Shown: positions 36,419-45,312 of the stretch, in pieces
Numbering within the stretch: the stretch's first letter is position 1
Layout of the letters: each line of letters starts with the position of its first letter
From: CAZPMO01 sp964587515
GTDB lineage: Bacteria; Pseudomonadota; Alphaproteobacteria; MPNO01
Direction of reading: 5' to 3'
Length of the DNA stretch: 55,474 bases
NCBI GenBank assembly: GCA_964587515.1
Contig: CAZPMO010000007.1
Coordinates: forward strand, 1-55,474
Program-made: the position numbers and the translations under genes
The notes under the pieces: generated by a model
The model's database searches: none
Seen by the model: the letters and a program-made list of their open reading frames with translations, nothing else
Told to the model about the DNA's origin: nothing

Positions 36419-38215
36419 ATGACCACCGACGCCTACGAAATCATCGATCATACCTATGACGTGATTGTCGTCGGCGCGGGCGGCGCGGGGCTGCGGGCGA
36501 CTTTCGGCATGGCGGTCAAGGGGTTGAAGACGGCCTGCATCACCAAGGTTTTCCCGACCCGCAGCCATACCGTGGCGGCGCAGGGCGGTATTTCGGCGGC
36601 GCTCGGCAACATGGGCGAAGACGATTGGCGCTGGCATTTCTACGACACCGTGAAAGGCGCCGACTGGCTGGGCGACCAGGACGCCATCGAGTTCATGTGC
36701 CACGAGGCGATCCCGGCGGTCATCGAGCTGGAGCATTACGGCGTGCCGTTCTCGCGCACCGACGCGGGCAAGATCTATCAGCGCCCGTTCGGCGGCATGA
36801 CCACCAAGTACGGCGAAGGTCCGCCGGCGCAGCGCACCGCCGCCGCCGCCGACCGCACCGGCCACGCCATCCTGCATACGCTGTACCAGCAATCGATGCG
36901 CCACGAGGCCGAGTTCTTCATCGAGTATTTCGCCATCGACCTGATCATGGACGATGACGGCAATTGTTGCGGCGTGATGGCGTGGAACCTCGACGACGGC
37001 ACGCTGCACCGCTTCCGCGCGCGCATGACGGTGATGGCCACCGGCGGCTACGGGCGCAGCTATTTCTCCTGCACCGGCGCCCACACCCAGACCGGCGACG
37101 GCAACGCGATGGTGCTGCGCGCCGGATTGCCCCTGGAGGACATGGAGTTCATCCAGTTCCACCCGACCGGCATCTACGGCGCCGGCTGTCTGATTACGGA
37201 GGGCGTGCGCGGCGAGGGCGGCTATCTGACCAATTCCGAGGGCGAGAAATTCATGGCGCGGTATGCCCCGCACGTGAAGGACCTCGCCTCGCGCGACGTG
37301 GTCAGCCGGTCCATGACCATCGAGATGCGCGAGGGGCGCGGCATCGGCCCCGACAAGGACTATGTGCATCTGCATATCGAGCATCTCGACGCCGACACCA
37401 TCCACGAGCGTCTGCCCGGCATCGCGGAGACGGCGCGCATCTTCGCCGGCGTCGACGTCACCAAGGAGCCGATCCCGGTGCTGCCGACCGTGCACTACAA
37501 CATGGGCGGCATTCCGTCGAACATCCACGGCGAGGCGGTGGCGCCCCGCAACGGCGAAGTTGAGGCGACGGTGCCGGGGCTGATGGCGATCGGCGAGGCG
37601 GCCTGCGTCTCGGTGCACGGTGCCAACCGGCTGGGCTCCAACTCGCTGCTCGATATCGTGGTGTTCGGACGCGCCGCCGCCGACAAATGCGTCGCGATCA
37701 TCGATCCGAATTCTTCTCAACCGGAATTGCCTAAGGGCGCCGGCGACAATGCGGTGGCGCGGCTGGACGCGCGGCGTCACGCCACGGGCGGCACGACGAC
37801 CGCGGCGCTGCGGCTCGAGATGCAGCGCGTCATGCAGGACCATTGCGCGGTGTTCCGCACCGGCGAGGTGCTGGAAGACGGCCAGAAGAAACTCACCGAA
37901 CTGTGGAGCAGGCAGGGCGATATCGGCGTCAGCGACCGCTCCATGGTGTGGAACTCCGATTTGATGGAGTCCCTCGAATTCGACAATCTGATGGCCCAGT
38001 CGGTGGTCAGCCTGCACGGCGCGCTGAACCGCGAGGAAAGCCGGGGCGGTCACGCCCGCGAGGATTTTCCCGACCGCGACGACGAAAACTGGATGAAGCA
38101 CTCGATGATCTGGCTCGACGAGAAGGGCGAGACCCGCATCGATTACCGCCCCGTCCATTCCAACACCCTGACCAACGACGTCGAACCCGTACCGCCCAAG
38201 GAACGGGTGTACTAG
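36419..38215 (+). CDS. sdhA: Succinate dehydrogenase flavoprotein subunit
   Basis: The 598-residue protein is full length. It has the FAD-binding VIVVGAGGAGLRATFGMAVK, the histidine for covalent FAD in RSHTVAAQGGISAALGN, the catalytic region QFHPTGIYGAGCLITEGVRG, and HYNMGGIPSNIHGEAV. It oxidises succinate to fumarate on the inner face of the membrane. Unusually, 478 bp holding a palindromic repeat and a small zinc-finger gene separate it from sdhB. Confidence 0.98.
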   Translation: MTTDAYEIIDHTYDVIVVGAGGAGLRATFGMAVKGLKTACITKVFPTRSHTVAAQGGISAALGNMGEDDWRWHFYDTVKGADWLGDQDAIEFMCHEAIPAVIELEHYGVPFSRTDAGKIYQRPFGGMTTKYGEGPPAQRTAAAADRTGHAILHTLYQQSMRHEAEFFIEYFAIDLIMDDDGNCCGVMAWNLDDGTLHRFRARMTVMATGGYGRSYFSCTGAHTQTGDGNAMVLRAGLPLEDMEFIQFHPTGIYGAGCLITEGVRGEGGYLTNSEGEKFMARYAPHVKDLASRDVVSRSMTIEMREGRGIGPDKDYVHLHIEHLDADTIHERLPGIAETARIFAGVDVTKEPIPVLPTVHYNMGGIPSNIHGEAVAPRNGEVEATVPGLMAIGEAACVSVHGANRLGSNSLLDIVVFGRAAADKCVAIIDPNSSQPELPKGAGDNAVARLDARRHATGGTTTAALRLEMQRVMQDHCAVFRTGEVLEDGQKKLTELWSRQGDIGVSDRSMVWNSDLMESLEFDNLMAQSVVSLHGALNREESRGGHAREDFPDRDDENWMKHSMIWLDEKGETRIDYRPVHSNTLTNDVEPVPPKERVY

Positions 38216-38240
38216 CGTGGAACAAATTCGACACCTCGAA

Positions 38241-38376
38241 CCCTCTCCCCTCGCGGGAGAGGGTGGCGCGCGGAGCGCGACGGGTGAGGGGGTCGCCGCC
38301 GGCAGGCGGCAAAAAAATCTTTCGACGCGCGGACGCGCTTACCCCTCACCCAACCCTCTCCCACAAGGGGAGAGGG
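38241..38376. repeat. Compound palindromic intergenic repeat between sdhA and sdhB
   Basis: The element is built of nested hairpins: CCCTCTCCC..GGGAGAGGG at the left, GCCGCC-GGCA-GGCGGC in the middle, and CCCTCTCCC-ACAA-GGGGAGAGGG at the right. An outer arm pair GGGTGAGGGG / CCCCTCACCC closes around the centre. The same building blocks recur at 41820-41972. Elements of this type are common mobile-like REP/MITE repeats in alphaproteobacterial genomes. Transcribed, it would fold strongly and could attenuate read-through into sdhB. Confidence 0.85.
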
Positions 38377-38419
38377 CCTATATCGTTGCGTTCGTGACGC
38401 TAGACCGCAGGAGGCGAAA

Positions 38420-38644
38420 ATGAAATGCGTCTTGTGCAAGCACGGTGACACCAGACCCGGCGCAACAACGGTAACGTTGCACAGGGGAAATTCGATCGTC
38501 GTGCTCAAGGATGTCCCTGCGGACATCTGCGATAATTGCGGTGAGTACTATCTTTCCGCGGACGTTTCGACCCGTGTCCTGACGCGCGCCGACCAGGCGG
38601 TCGCAAACGGGGCGGAATTGGAAATCGTGAGTTATGCCGCGTAA
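38420..38644 (+). CDS. YgiT-type (MqsA-like) zinc-finger protein, orphan antitoxin-like
   Basis: The 74-residue protein begins MKCVLCKHGDTRPG and continues ADICDNCGEYYLS, giving the two CxxC pairs of the YgiT/MqsA N-terminal zinc finger. A short C-terminus (RVLTRADQAVANGAELEIVS) resembles the linker to the usual partner domains. Such proteins are normally antitoxins next to an MqsR- or DUF4258-type toxin, but no toxin frame is found on either side. It has a good AGGAGG-like site (GCAGGAGGCG) upstream. Its position inside the sdh operon next to a palindromic repeat suggests insertion. Confidence 0.85.
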   Translation: MKCVLCKHGDTRPGATTVTLHRGNSIVVLKDVPADICDNCGEYYLSADVSTRVLTRADQAVANGAELEIVSYAA

Positions 38645-38693
38645 GACGCGCGTCGCTCCACATTCGAAGGCACAGTAACAGGACGACAGAACC

Positions 38694-39473
38694 ATGGCCG
38701 AATTCACGCTTCCGGCGAACTCAAAGGTCCGCAAGGGCGAGACCCACAAGGCGCCCGAGGGCGCGACGCGGGTGCGCAATTTCAAGGTCTATCGCTGGAA
38801 CCAGGACTCCGGCGAGACGCCGCGCGTCGATACCTACGAGATCGACCTGGATGATTGCGGCCCGATGGTGCTGGACGCGCTGATCAAAATAAAAAACGAG
38901 GTCGATCCCACCTTGACCTTCCGGCGGTCATGCCGCGAGGGCGTGTGCGGCAGTTGCGCCATGAACGTGGACGGCACCAACACGCTGGCCTGCACCAAGT
39001 TCACCGACGAGGTGAAGGGCGACGTGAAGATCTATCCCCTGCCCCACATGCCGGTCGCCAAGGATCTGGTGCCCGACCTCACCCAAGCCTACGCGCAATA
39101 CACCTCGGTCCAGCCCTGGCTGAAGACAGATTCACCGGCCCCGCCCGACGCCGAGCGGCTGCAATCGCCGGAGGAGCGCGCCAAGCTGGACGGGCTGTGG
39201 GAGTGCGTGCTGTGTTTCTCGTGCTCGACGAGCTGTCCGAGCTACTGGTGGAACTCCGACCGCTATCTCGGCCCGGCGACGCTGCTGCAATCCTATCGCT
39301 GGCTCGCGGATTCGCGCGACGAACATACCGGCGAACGGCTCGACGAACTGGAAGACCCGTTCCGCCTCTATCGCTGCCACACCATCATGAACTGCACCAA
39401 CACCTGCCCCAAGAGCCTGAATCCGGGCAAGGCGATCGGCGAAATCAAGAAAATGATGGTCGCGCGCCGCTAA
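38694..39473 (+). CDS. sdhB: Succinate dehydrogenase iron-sulfur subunit
   Basis: This 259-residue protein shows the three clusters: [2Fe-2S] in CREGVCGSCAMNVDGTNTLA(C), then CVLCFSCSTSCPSYWWN and CHTIMNCTNTCPKSLNPG for the [4Fe-4S] and [3Fe-4S] sites. It carries electrons from SdhA FAD to ubiquinone. It could be read from the sdhC promoter across the repeat or from a local promoter before 38420. It ends 4 bp from the convergent cupin gene. Confidence 0.98.
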   Translation: MAEFTLPANSKVRKGETHKAPEGATRVRNFKVYRWNQDSGETPRVDTYEIDLDDCGPMVLDALIKIKNEVDPTLTFRRSCREGVCGSCAMNVDGTNTLACTKFTDEVKGDVKIYPLPHMPVAKDLVPDLTQAYAQYTSVQPWLKTDSPAPPDAERLQSPEERAKLDGLWECVLCFSCSTSCPSYWWNSDRYLGPATLLQSYRWLADSRDEHTGERLDELEDPFRLYRCHTIMNCTNTCPKSLNPGKAIGEIKKMMVARR

Positions 39474-39477
39474 ACCC

Positions 39478-40497
39478 CTATTCCTGTTCCTCGCGCAGCA
39501 GCTCCAAACGCCGCATCACGTCTTGGTCGGTGGACTGGAAGACGATCGCGCCGTCGTCGCCCGCGACATGGCTGATCCAGCTCCAGTGGGGCAGCGTGAA
39601 GATGTCGTTGACCTGCCATTCGATGGTCACGTCGCCCACCGTGCTGACGCCCGACCCCTCGGCGACGAAGCAGACCGCGTTGGACGTGGTGCGGTAGCGC
39701 CGTGTCGGCTTGCCACGGTCGAGCCCGAGCAGGAAACAATCGAGACGCGACAGCACCGGCCCGCCGGTCGCCGGGTTCACATAGCGCAGCAGCCGCGCGC
39801 CGTCCTCGCCGGCCGGCGTCGCGCCCAGCGCCTCGCGCGCCTGTCCCCACGGGTAGCGGAACAGCGGCGAGTACGCCGTCTTGAGTGATTCCGCCGGCAC
39901 CAGCCCGGCCGCGGTAAAGGCCGAATCGTCGGGCAGCTTCGGGAAATCGCGCACCGGACCCGGTTCAAAGAAGGTCGCGTGCTGATCCATGACCAGCGGC
40001 ACGTCGAGCGAATCGAGCCAGATCACGCGCCCTTCGCCCTCGTGGATGTGTTCGTGCCAGGTCCAGGCCGGCGTCAGGATCAGATCGCCGCGCTCCATGA
40101 TGCAATTCTTGCCGTCGACCACGGTGGCCGCGCCCTCGCCCTCGATCACGAAGCGCAGCGCATCCATGGAATGGCGGTGCGGCCGGGCGCGCTCGCCGGG
40201 CATCAGGATTTGCAGCCCGGCGTTGAGGTTGGTGGTGGCGCGGAAATAATCGTCGCGCCCATGCAGCGGATTGGCCAACGACAGCACGCGTCGCTCGGCG
40301 TCGTCCATGCCGGTCTCGGCGACCGCGCGGTCCATCAGCGGCTCGAGCACCCGCCACGGCCAGTGAAAGGCGGGCTCGATCACCGGTGGCGGGCCGCCCG
40401 CGCCGCCGAACATCTCCCATAGCGCCACCACGCCGGCGTCCTCGATCGCGGTGTGAAAATCATTGGCCCCGGTGCGGGCCGGCGGCTGCGTCGCCAT
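39478..40497 (-). CDS. Gentisate 1,2-dioxygenase-like bicupin
   Basis: The 339-residue protein has two cupin barrels. The first holds the iron ligands in PGERARPHRHSMDALRFVIE and the second half of the barrel motif in TWHEHIHEG. The second barrel (~residues 240-330) contains TSNAVCFVAEGSGVSTVGD and LPHWSWISHV. This fits gentisate or salicylate-type ring-cleaving dioxygenases, which open gentisate to maleylpyruvate. The ring-fission partners (maleylpyruvate isomerase and hydrolase) are not nearby. It is followed on the same strand by nothing before sdhB, and its start lies 72 bp after the end of the MFS gene, probably in one unit. Confidence 0.88.
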   Translation of the reverse strand: MATQPPARTGANDFHTAIEDAGVVALWEMFGGAGGPPPVIEPAFHWPWRVLEPLMDRAVAETGMDDAERRVLSLANPLHGRDDYFRATTNLNAGLQILMPGERARPHRHSMDALRFVIEGEGAATVVDGKNCIMERGDLILTPAWTWHEHIHEGEGRVIWLDSLDVPLVMDQHATFFEPGPVRDFPKLPDDSAFTAAGLVPAESLKTAYSPLFRYPWGQAREALGATPAGEDGARLLRYVNPATGGPVLSRLDCFLLGLDRGKPTRRYRTTSNAVCFVAEGSGVSTVGDVTIEWQVNDIFTLPHWSWISHVAGDDGAIVFQSTDQDVMRRLELLREEQE

Positions 40498-40569
40498 GGC
40501 GTGGTCCCTCCATGCGGTCTCGGAAACGGGATGGTGGCCCGAAAACGGGCGGCGGGCAACAGGGGCGTG

Positions 40570-41766
40570 TCAGTCCGGCGCCCGCATTGCCCAGGCCAGC
40601 AGGGGCACCGTGGCGAGGCCGACGGCGGCGCCGCCGAGATAGACCGCGTCCATGCCGCCCGCCGCCAGCAAGGCGCCCATCATCAACGGCCCCAATGTCT
40701 GACCGAGGCGGAACGTAGTGGCGTTCAGCGCCATCACCGCGCCACGCTGTTCGGCCCCCGTGGTCTCGGCCAGGATCACCTGCACCGCCGAGACCGCGAT
40801 GCCGTGGGTCGCGCCGAACAGCGCCGACGAGCTTAGCAGCACCCAGATATCGCCGAGGAACGGGATCGCGCCGACCGCCGCCGCCATCAGCGTGGAGCTC
40901 ACCACCAGCAATGCCCGCGTCGAATAGCGCCGCATCAGCCGGCCGAAGAACGGCGAGGCGGCGGCGCTGCCCGCCGCGACCGACGTGAACACCAGCCCGA
41001 CCTCGACGCTGGTGGCGCCGAATTTATCTTCCAGCAGGAACGGCATGTAGGTCACCAGCGGGCCGTAGAGCAGCAGGAACGATACGAAACCCGAGAACAG
41101 CATGGCCGCGGTGCGTCCCTGCGTGAGACTGACGGCGAGCTTGCGCAGATAGATCCGGAAATGGTCGTTGATGCGCGGTTCCGGAGTACGCAGAAAAATC
41201 ATCACCACCAGCGCCACCGGGAAGCCGATCAGCGGCAGGGCGAACGGATAGCGCCAGCCGAACAGCGCCAGCGCGCCGCCGATCAGCGGATAGAGGGCGG
41301 CCGCCGACGAGATGAAGGCCGCGTTGTAGCCCATGGCGGTGGCGCGCTCGTTGCCCTCGAACCTGTCGCCGATCAGCGTCGCATAAAGCGCGCCCAGCGC
41401 CGCCGCGCCGATCCCCTGGACCGCGCGCAGCATCAGCAGGTGATCGAACTCGGCCGCATAGGCGCAGGCATGGCCGGCGACCGCGAACAGTAGGATCGAG
41501 GGCACCAGCACCCGCTTGCGTCCGTAACGATCGGCAAGCAGCCCACCGATCGGCGTCAACACCACGCCCGGCAGGGTGAAGGCGGCCACCAGCCAGCCGG
41601 CTTCCTGCGGCGTGATGCCGTATTCGCGGCCCACCGCCGGCAGGATCGGCGTGATCGAGGACACCCCCATCACCGTGATCAGCGTGATCGAATAGACGAT
41701 CAGCAGAGTGGGATGGATGAACAGCGGGCCGGACCAGCCCGCCCCCGTGCGCGGCGCGTCTGACAT
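40570..41766 (-). CDS. MFS transporter
   Basis: The 398-residue protein has 12 predicted helices and the MFS loop motif GGLLADRYGRKRVLVPS between helices 2 and 3. Its sequence resembles drug/organic-acid antiporters (GYNAAFISSAAALYPLIGGA). Given its place beside ring-degrading genes it may carry an aromatic acid, but efflux is equally possible. The ATG at 41766 gives MSDAPRTGAG, and the longer frame runs into the palindromic repeat. Confidence 0.9.
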   Translation of the reverse strand: MSDAPRTGAGWSGPLFIHPTLLIVYSITLITVMGVSSITPILPAVGREYGITPQEAGWLVAAFTLPGVVLTPIGGLLADRYGRKRVLVPSILLFAVAGHACAYAAEFDHLLMLRAVQGIGAAALGALYATLIGDRFEGNERATAMGYNAAFISSAAALYPLIGGALALFGWRYPFALPLIGFPVALVVMIFLRTPEPRINDHFRIYLRKLAVSLTQGRTAAMLFSGFVSFLLLYGPLVTYMPFLLEDKFGATSVEVGLVFTSVAAGSAAASPFFGRLMRRYSTRALLVVSSTLMAAAVGAIPFLGDIWVLLSSSALFGATHGIAVSAVQVILAETTGAEQRGAVMALNATTFRLGQTLGPLMMGALLAAGGMDAVYLGGAAVGLATVPLLAWAMRAPD

Positions 41767-41819
41767 GGGCCGAGCTATAGCCCCTCTGCCCGGCCCGCGC
41801 GAGCTTGCTCTGAGTCCGC

Positions 41820-41972
41820 CCCCCCTCACCCTCCCCCGACGCTGGAGCGTCGCGGGCCCCTCCCTCTCCCGCAGGCGGGAGAGGGGTATTTAAGCGGCGT
41901 CATTCTTACCCTCTCCCGCTTGCGGGAGAGGGAGGGACCCGCCGCGACGCGGTGGGAGGGTGAGGGTGAGGG
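41820..41972. repeat. Second compound palindromic repeat
   Basis: Two units face each other. CCCTCTCCCGC-AG-GCGGGAGAGGG and CCCTCTCCCGC-TT-GCGGGAGAGGG are adjacent perfect 11-bp hairpins. CGACGC-TGGA-GCGTCG stands at the left and CCGC-GA-CGCGG at the right, with outer arms CTCACCCTCCC / GGGAGGGTGAG. It lies between the divergent MFS and ubiD genes and shares core sequence with the element at 38241. Confidence 0.85.
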
Positions 41973-42045
41973 CGTGGGCGCCTTGTCGGTCACCGGGGCC
42001 GGTGATAACTTCGCGGCCGCGTAAAAATCGGACGGAGAACGAGAA

Positions 42046-43644
42046 ATGGCGGCGAATTTCAGGGATCTGCTGGGCGATCTCAGGGCGGCGGGAGAGCTGG
42101 TGGAGATCGCCAAACCGGTTGATATCCGCCATATCGCGGCGCTGGTCGACCAGTCCGACACGGCCCTGATGTTCACCAACGTCACGGGCTACGACATGCC
42201 GGTGGTCTCGGGCGTGATCAATTCGCGCGACCGGCTCGCCATCGCCATGGGCTGCGATTTCGGCGCCATCGAGGCGCGGGTGCGCGACGGGCTCGACCGG
42301 CCGCTCGCGCCCAACAATGTCAATTCCGGCCCGGCGCGCGAGGTGCTGGCCGAAGGCGACGATGTCGATCTCTTCAAGCTTCCGATCCCGCTTTTTTCGG
42401 TGCTCGACGGCGGGCCCATGATCACCGCCGGGGTGACGCTGGCGCGCGATCCCGACGGCGAGATCGACGGGCTGAACGCCGGCGTCTACCGGCTGCTGGT
42501 GAAGGAGCGCAACCTCACCGGCATCGACATCGTGACCCCCAACAATCTCAGGCGCTTCGCCGAGAAGGCCTATGCCAGGGGCGAAACCCTGCCCATCTCC
42601 ATCAATATCGGCACCCACCCCATTGAGGTGATCGCGGCTTGCTACAAGGCGCCGCTTGGCACGTCCGAGGTCGAAATCGCCGGCGGCATGCGCGGCGAAG
42701 GGCTGGCGCTGACGCCGTGCAAAACCATCGATCTGCCGTGCATTTCCGACGCCGAGATCGTTTTGGAGGCCGAGATTCTGCCGACCGGCTGGACCCGGCC
42801 CGAGGGACGCTTCGGCGAATTCACGCGGCTTATGGGCGGGCTCCACTGGAACCCGCATGTGCGCATCAACGCGATCTCCATGCGCAGGAACGCGGTCTAT
42901 TACGCGCTGCACATGCCGTGGGAAAATATCTGGCCGTCGGGGCCGATCTACGAGGCCGCCGTGCGCCGCGTTCTTCACGAGGCGGGGGTGCAGGCGACAG
43001 CGGTCAACATCACGCCGGGCGGCTGCTGTCACTGGCACGCGGTGATCGCCATCAAGCCCCATCCCGGCGACGGCAAGAACGCCATCACCGCGGCGCTCTC
43101 GGTGGCCGACATGAAGCATGTCACCGTGGTCGACGAGGATATCGACGTGTTCGACCCGGTCGACGTGGAATGGGCGGTGGCGACAAGGGTGCAGGCCGAC
43201 CGCGACGTGGCCATCATCTCCAACATGCGCTCCAAGCCGCTGGATCCAAGCCTATACATCGAGCCCGGCAAGGTGCCCACCACCGCGAAGATGGGCATCG
43301 ACGCGACCATCTCCGACGACGTGCCGCGCTCGCGCTTCCACCGCATCGCCTACGCCTATGCCGATCAGGTGAAGCTGGAAGATTATCTCGGCGCCGCCAA
43401 CGGCGCGGCCGCGACAACTGATAAAGCGCCGGATATCGCCGACCTCGCCGCGCGCATCCGCGCCACCATAGAGACCGAGCCGCTCTACTTCGCCGAGCTC
43501 GCCGAAAAATTCGGTTCGGAAGGCTTCCAGGCCGTCGCCCGCGCCCTCGGTGAACTGCACGAAGCCGAAGAACTCTGGCAGGACGCGGTCGGCAGGCTCT
43601 GCCTCAAGGGCTCGGAATTCGCGGCGGAGCCGCCGGGGCGTTAA
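42046..43644 (+). CDS. UbiD-family prenylated-FMN decarboxylase
   Basis: The 532-residue protein shows UbiD features: FRDLLGDLRAAGELVEIAKP, GVYRLLVKERNLTGIDIVTP, PISINIGTHPIEVIAACYKAP, the active-site region TRPEGRFGEFTRLMGG with its glutamate, and the C-terminal KMGIDATISDDVPRSRFHRI. UbiD enzymes need prenyl-FMN made by UbiX, which is not in the window. The family acts on ubiquinone precursors or on aromatic acids such as phthalate and gallate. The dioxygenase and MFS neighbours favour aromatic-acid decarboxylation. Confidence 0.93.
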   Translation: MAANFRDLLGDLRAAGELVEIAKPVDIRHIAALVDQSDTALMFTNVTGYDMPVVSGVINSRDRLAIAMGCDFGAIEARVRDGLDRPLAPNNVNSGPAREVLAEGDDVDLFKLPIPLFSVLDGGPMITAGVTLARDPDGEIDGLNAGVYRLLVKERNLTGIDIVTPNNLRRFAEKAYARGETLPISINIGTHPIEVIAACYKAPLGTSEVEIAGGMRGEGLALTPCKTIDLPCISDAEIVLEAEILPTGWTRPEGRFGEFTRLMGGLHWNPHVRINAISMRRNAVYYALHMPWENIWPSGPIYEAAVRRVLHEAGVQATAVNITPGGCCHWHAVIAIKPHPGDGKNAITAALSVADMKHVTVVDEDIDVFDPVDVEWAVATRVQADRDVAIISNMRSKPLDPSLYIEPGKVPTTAKMGIDATISDDVPRSRFHRIAYAYADQVKLEDYLGAANGAAATTDKAPDIADLAARIRATIETEPLYFAELAEKFGSEGFQAVARALGELHEAEELWQDAVGRLCLKGSEFAAEPPGR

Positions 43645-43783
43645 TCGGCGGTGGCGCAGAAAAGCGCTACGGCGAATTTTTTCAGTAAGGTGGCACCCAG
43701 TTCCAACCGTCATTGTGGAGTTGGAACATCTCGCTTTACGATTGGATGTGTATTATTGCTCTTCTATAAGTAGTAGATCATAG

Positions 43784-44602
43784 GTGGCTCAAAATTTTTG
43801 GATGATCGAAAATATTAGCGGGGCAAATTTGCTGTTTTCCAAAATTCCGAATTTTGTCGTCGGTTTGGCGATCATCGGCGTCATCGTCTTTTTCCAGTCT
43901 TCATTACGCGCCTTAAATTTCGACCGGGGAACGATTGTCGAGAAAGACAGCCGCGTCGGCCGCTATCTTTCGAAAAAACAGGACTTTCGATATTTGCACG
44001 CCACTACGGTGAGGTCCGATAAACGGTTAGGGTTAAATTGCGGTAAGAGATACAGATTCGAACATGTCAGGACGATCGTTACGCACAAGATCCGATTTGA
44101 CGCCGGCGCCGAACAACCATCGCGCGGCGTGTTGCGACATTATTATCGGGCGTTCCGCTGCGGGAAAACAAACGTCCTGAGTCTCGTCTATATTTTCCGC
44201 CCCAACGGAGCACCAGCCATCATGGTATTGCAGCCCGGTGCAAGTTTGATCGGTCCGTCGGACCTGCTAAATGATGTTTACGAATCTGCGGAAGCGGTTG
44301 CCGCAGCTAAGCATGCGGCAAAGTACGGTGCGAGGGAGAATGTAAGCCCGTGTGCCGACAAATTTGTCTCCGATACCTTTCTTTCGCGAGACCCTCATAA
44401 AAGAGGAATGAATGAAAGAACGCGTAGAGGCGAGTGGGAAGAAGTATGGATGGTCCGGGTTTGCGGCGAAGATATACCGGTCAAGTTCCTTTTCCAGCCC
44501 GACGGCAAGGGAGGGGCAAATTTCAAAGTCGAATCCCCTGACGCCAATCGTCTCGAGTCTCGGAATTCGAAACCAACGCCAAGCGGTCCTTTAACGCATT
44601 AA
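43784..44602 (+). CDS. Orphan protein with N-terminal membrane helix, atypical composition
   Basis: This 272-residue protein is not recognised. It has one hydrophobic segment (residues ~22-40, IPNFVVGLAIIGVIVFFQSS) and a basic, otherwise soluble remainder with three scattered cysteines. The sequence is clearly AT-richer than its neighbours and codon use is less GC-biased, which suggests recent transfer. Translation may start at GTG 43784 or ATG 43802. The end overlaps the convergent NIPSNAP gene by 4 bp. The 139 bp upstream are also AT-rich. Confidence 0.6.
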   Translation: MAQNFWMIENISGANLLFSKIPNFVVGLAIIGVIVFFQSSLRALNFDRGTIVEKDSRVGRYLSKKQDFRYLHATTVRSDKRLGLNCGKRYRFEHVRTIVTHKIRFDAGAEQPSRGVLRHYYRAFRCGKTNVLSLVYIFRPNGAPAIMVLQPGASLIGPSDLLNDVYESAEAVAAAKHAAKYGARENVSPCADKFVSDTFLSRDPHKRGMNERTRRGEWEEVWMVRVCGEDIPVKFLFQPDGKGGANFKVESPDANRLESRNSKPTPSGPLTH

Positions 44603-45312
44603 TCGGCGAACCTGAACATCGGCGACATCTCCGGCACCGGAACCGGGCGCAGCAAGCGGGTTTCGCGGGCGACGATGAGGTCGCGGACGGCTTCCTGAAA
44701 ACCGGCCATGGCGGAAGAGGCCTCGGCGTGGGCCGCGTCGCGGGCTTCCATGGTGGCGAAGACGTTGTAGGAGACCACCACGTGCTGGCGGCCGGTCAGG
44801 GCGACCCAGCTGGCCAGCGGGTCCTTGCGCAGGGGCGCGGTGGCGGCGAGGCCCGTGGCGTTCATCGCGTCCCACCAGCCGATCAGGCCGCCGGGGCGCA
44901 GCGAGACGCTGTGTTCCTCGACGATCAGCTCCTGGGTCAATTTCCAGCGTTCCGCGCCCGGGCCGGGCAGCCAGTCGGCGGCGGCGTTCCATAGCGGCGT
45001 GAGCGCGTCGAGGGGCGCGCGGTTGAAGAACTCGGTCTCCTGGGCGGCCAGCATGGGGCGGACGTTCACGAAATAGGGTTCCAGTTCCGCCACGCCGTAG
45101 AGCCCGTGCAGCCGCGCGATCCAGTCGTCGAAATCGTCATAGCGATAGAGATGGACGATCTGATCGGCGGGACCCGAGACGGTCGTGAAATAGCCGATCA
45201 GCCGCTCCAGGACCGAGGCGAACGGCCCGTCGAAGCCGCGCCTGTACTGCCACGCGATGAAGTCGTCATACTTGCCGACGCGCGTCGTATAGCGGCGGCG
45301 CTCGAAGATCAT
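44599..45312 (-). CDS. NIPSNAP-family protein, two ferredoxin-like domains
   Basis: The 237-residue protein has two related halves. The first (MIFERRRYTTRVGKYDDFIA, VHLYRYDDFDDWIARLHGLY) is a typical NIPSNAP module. The second (VSLRPGGLIGWWDAMNA, VVVSYNVFATMEARDAAHAE) is a diverged copy. The family forms dimeric alpha-beta barrels, sometimes as monooxygenase or scaffold proteins, and is often found beside catabolic oxygenases. The ATGA overlap with the Rieske gene indicates coupling. Confidence 0.85.
   Translation of the reverse strand: MIFERRRYTTRVGKYDDFIAWQYRRGFDGPFASVLERLIGYFTTVSGPADQIVHLYRYDDFDDWIARLHGLYGVAELEPYFVNVRPMLAAQETEFFNRAPLDALTPLWNAAADWLPGPGAERWKLTQELIVEEHSVSLRPGGLIGWWDAMNATGLAATAPLRKDPLASWVALTGRQHVVVSYNVFATMEARDAAHAEASSAMAGFQEAVRDLIVARETRLLRPVPVPEMSPMFRFAD

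Noticed and set aside
38216..38693. Toxin partner of the YgiT-type protein
   Set aside because: No frame with DUF4258, MqsR or RelE-like features occurs within the sdhA-sdhB interval. The preceding space is the palindromic repeat.
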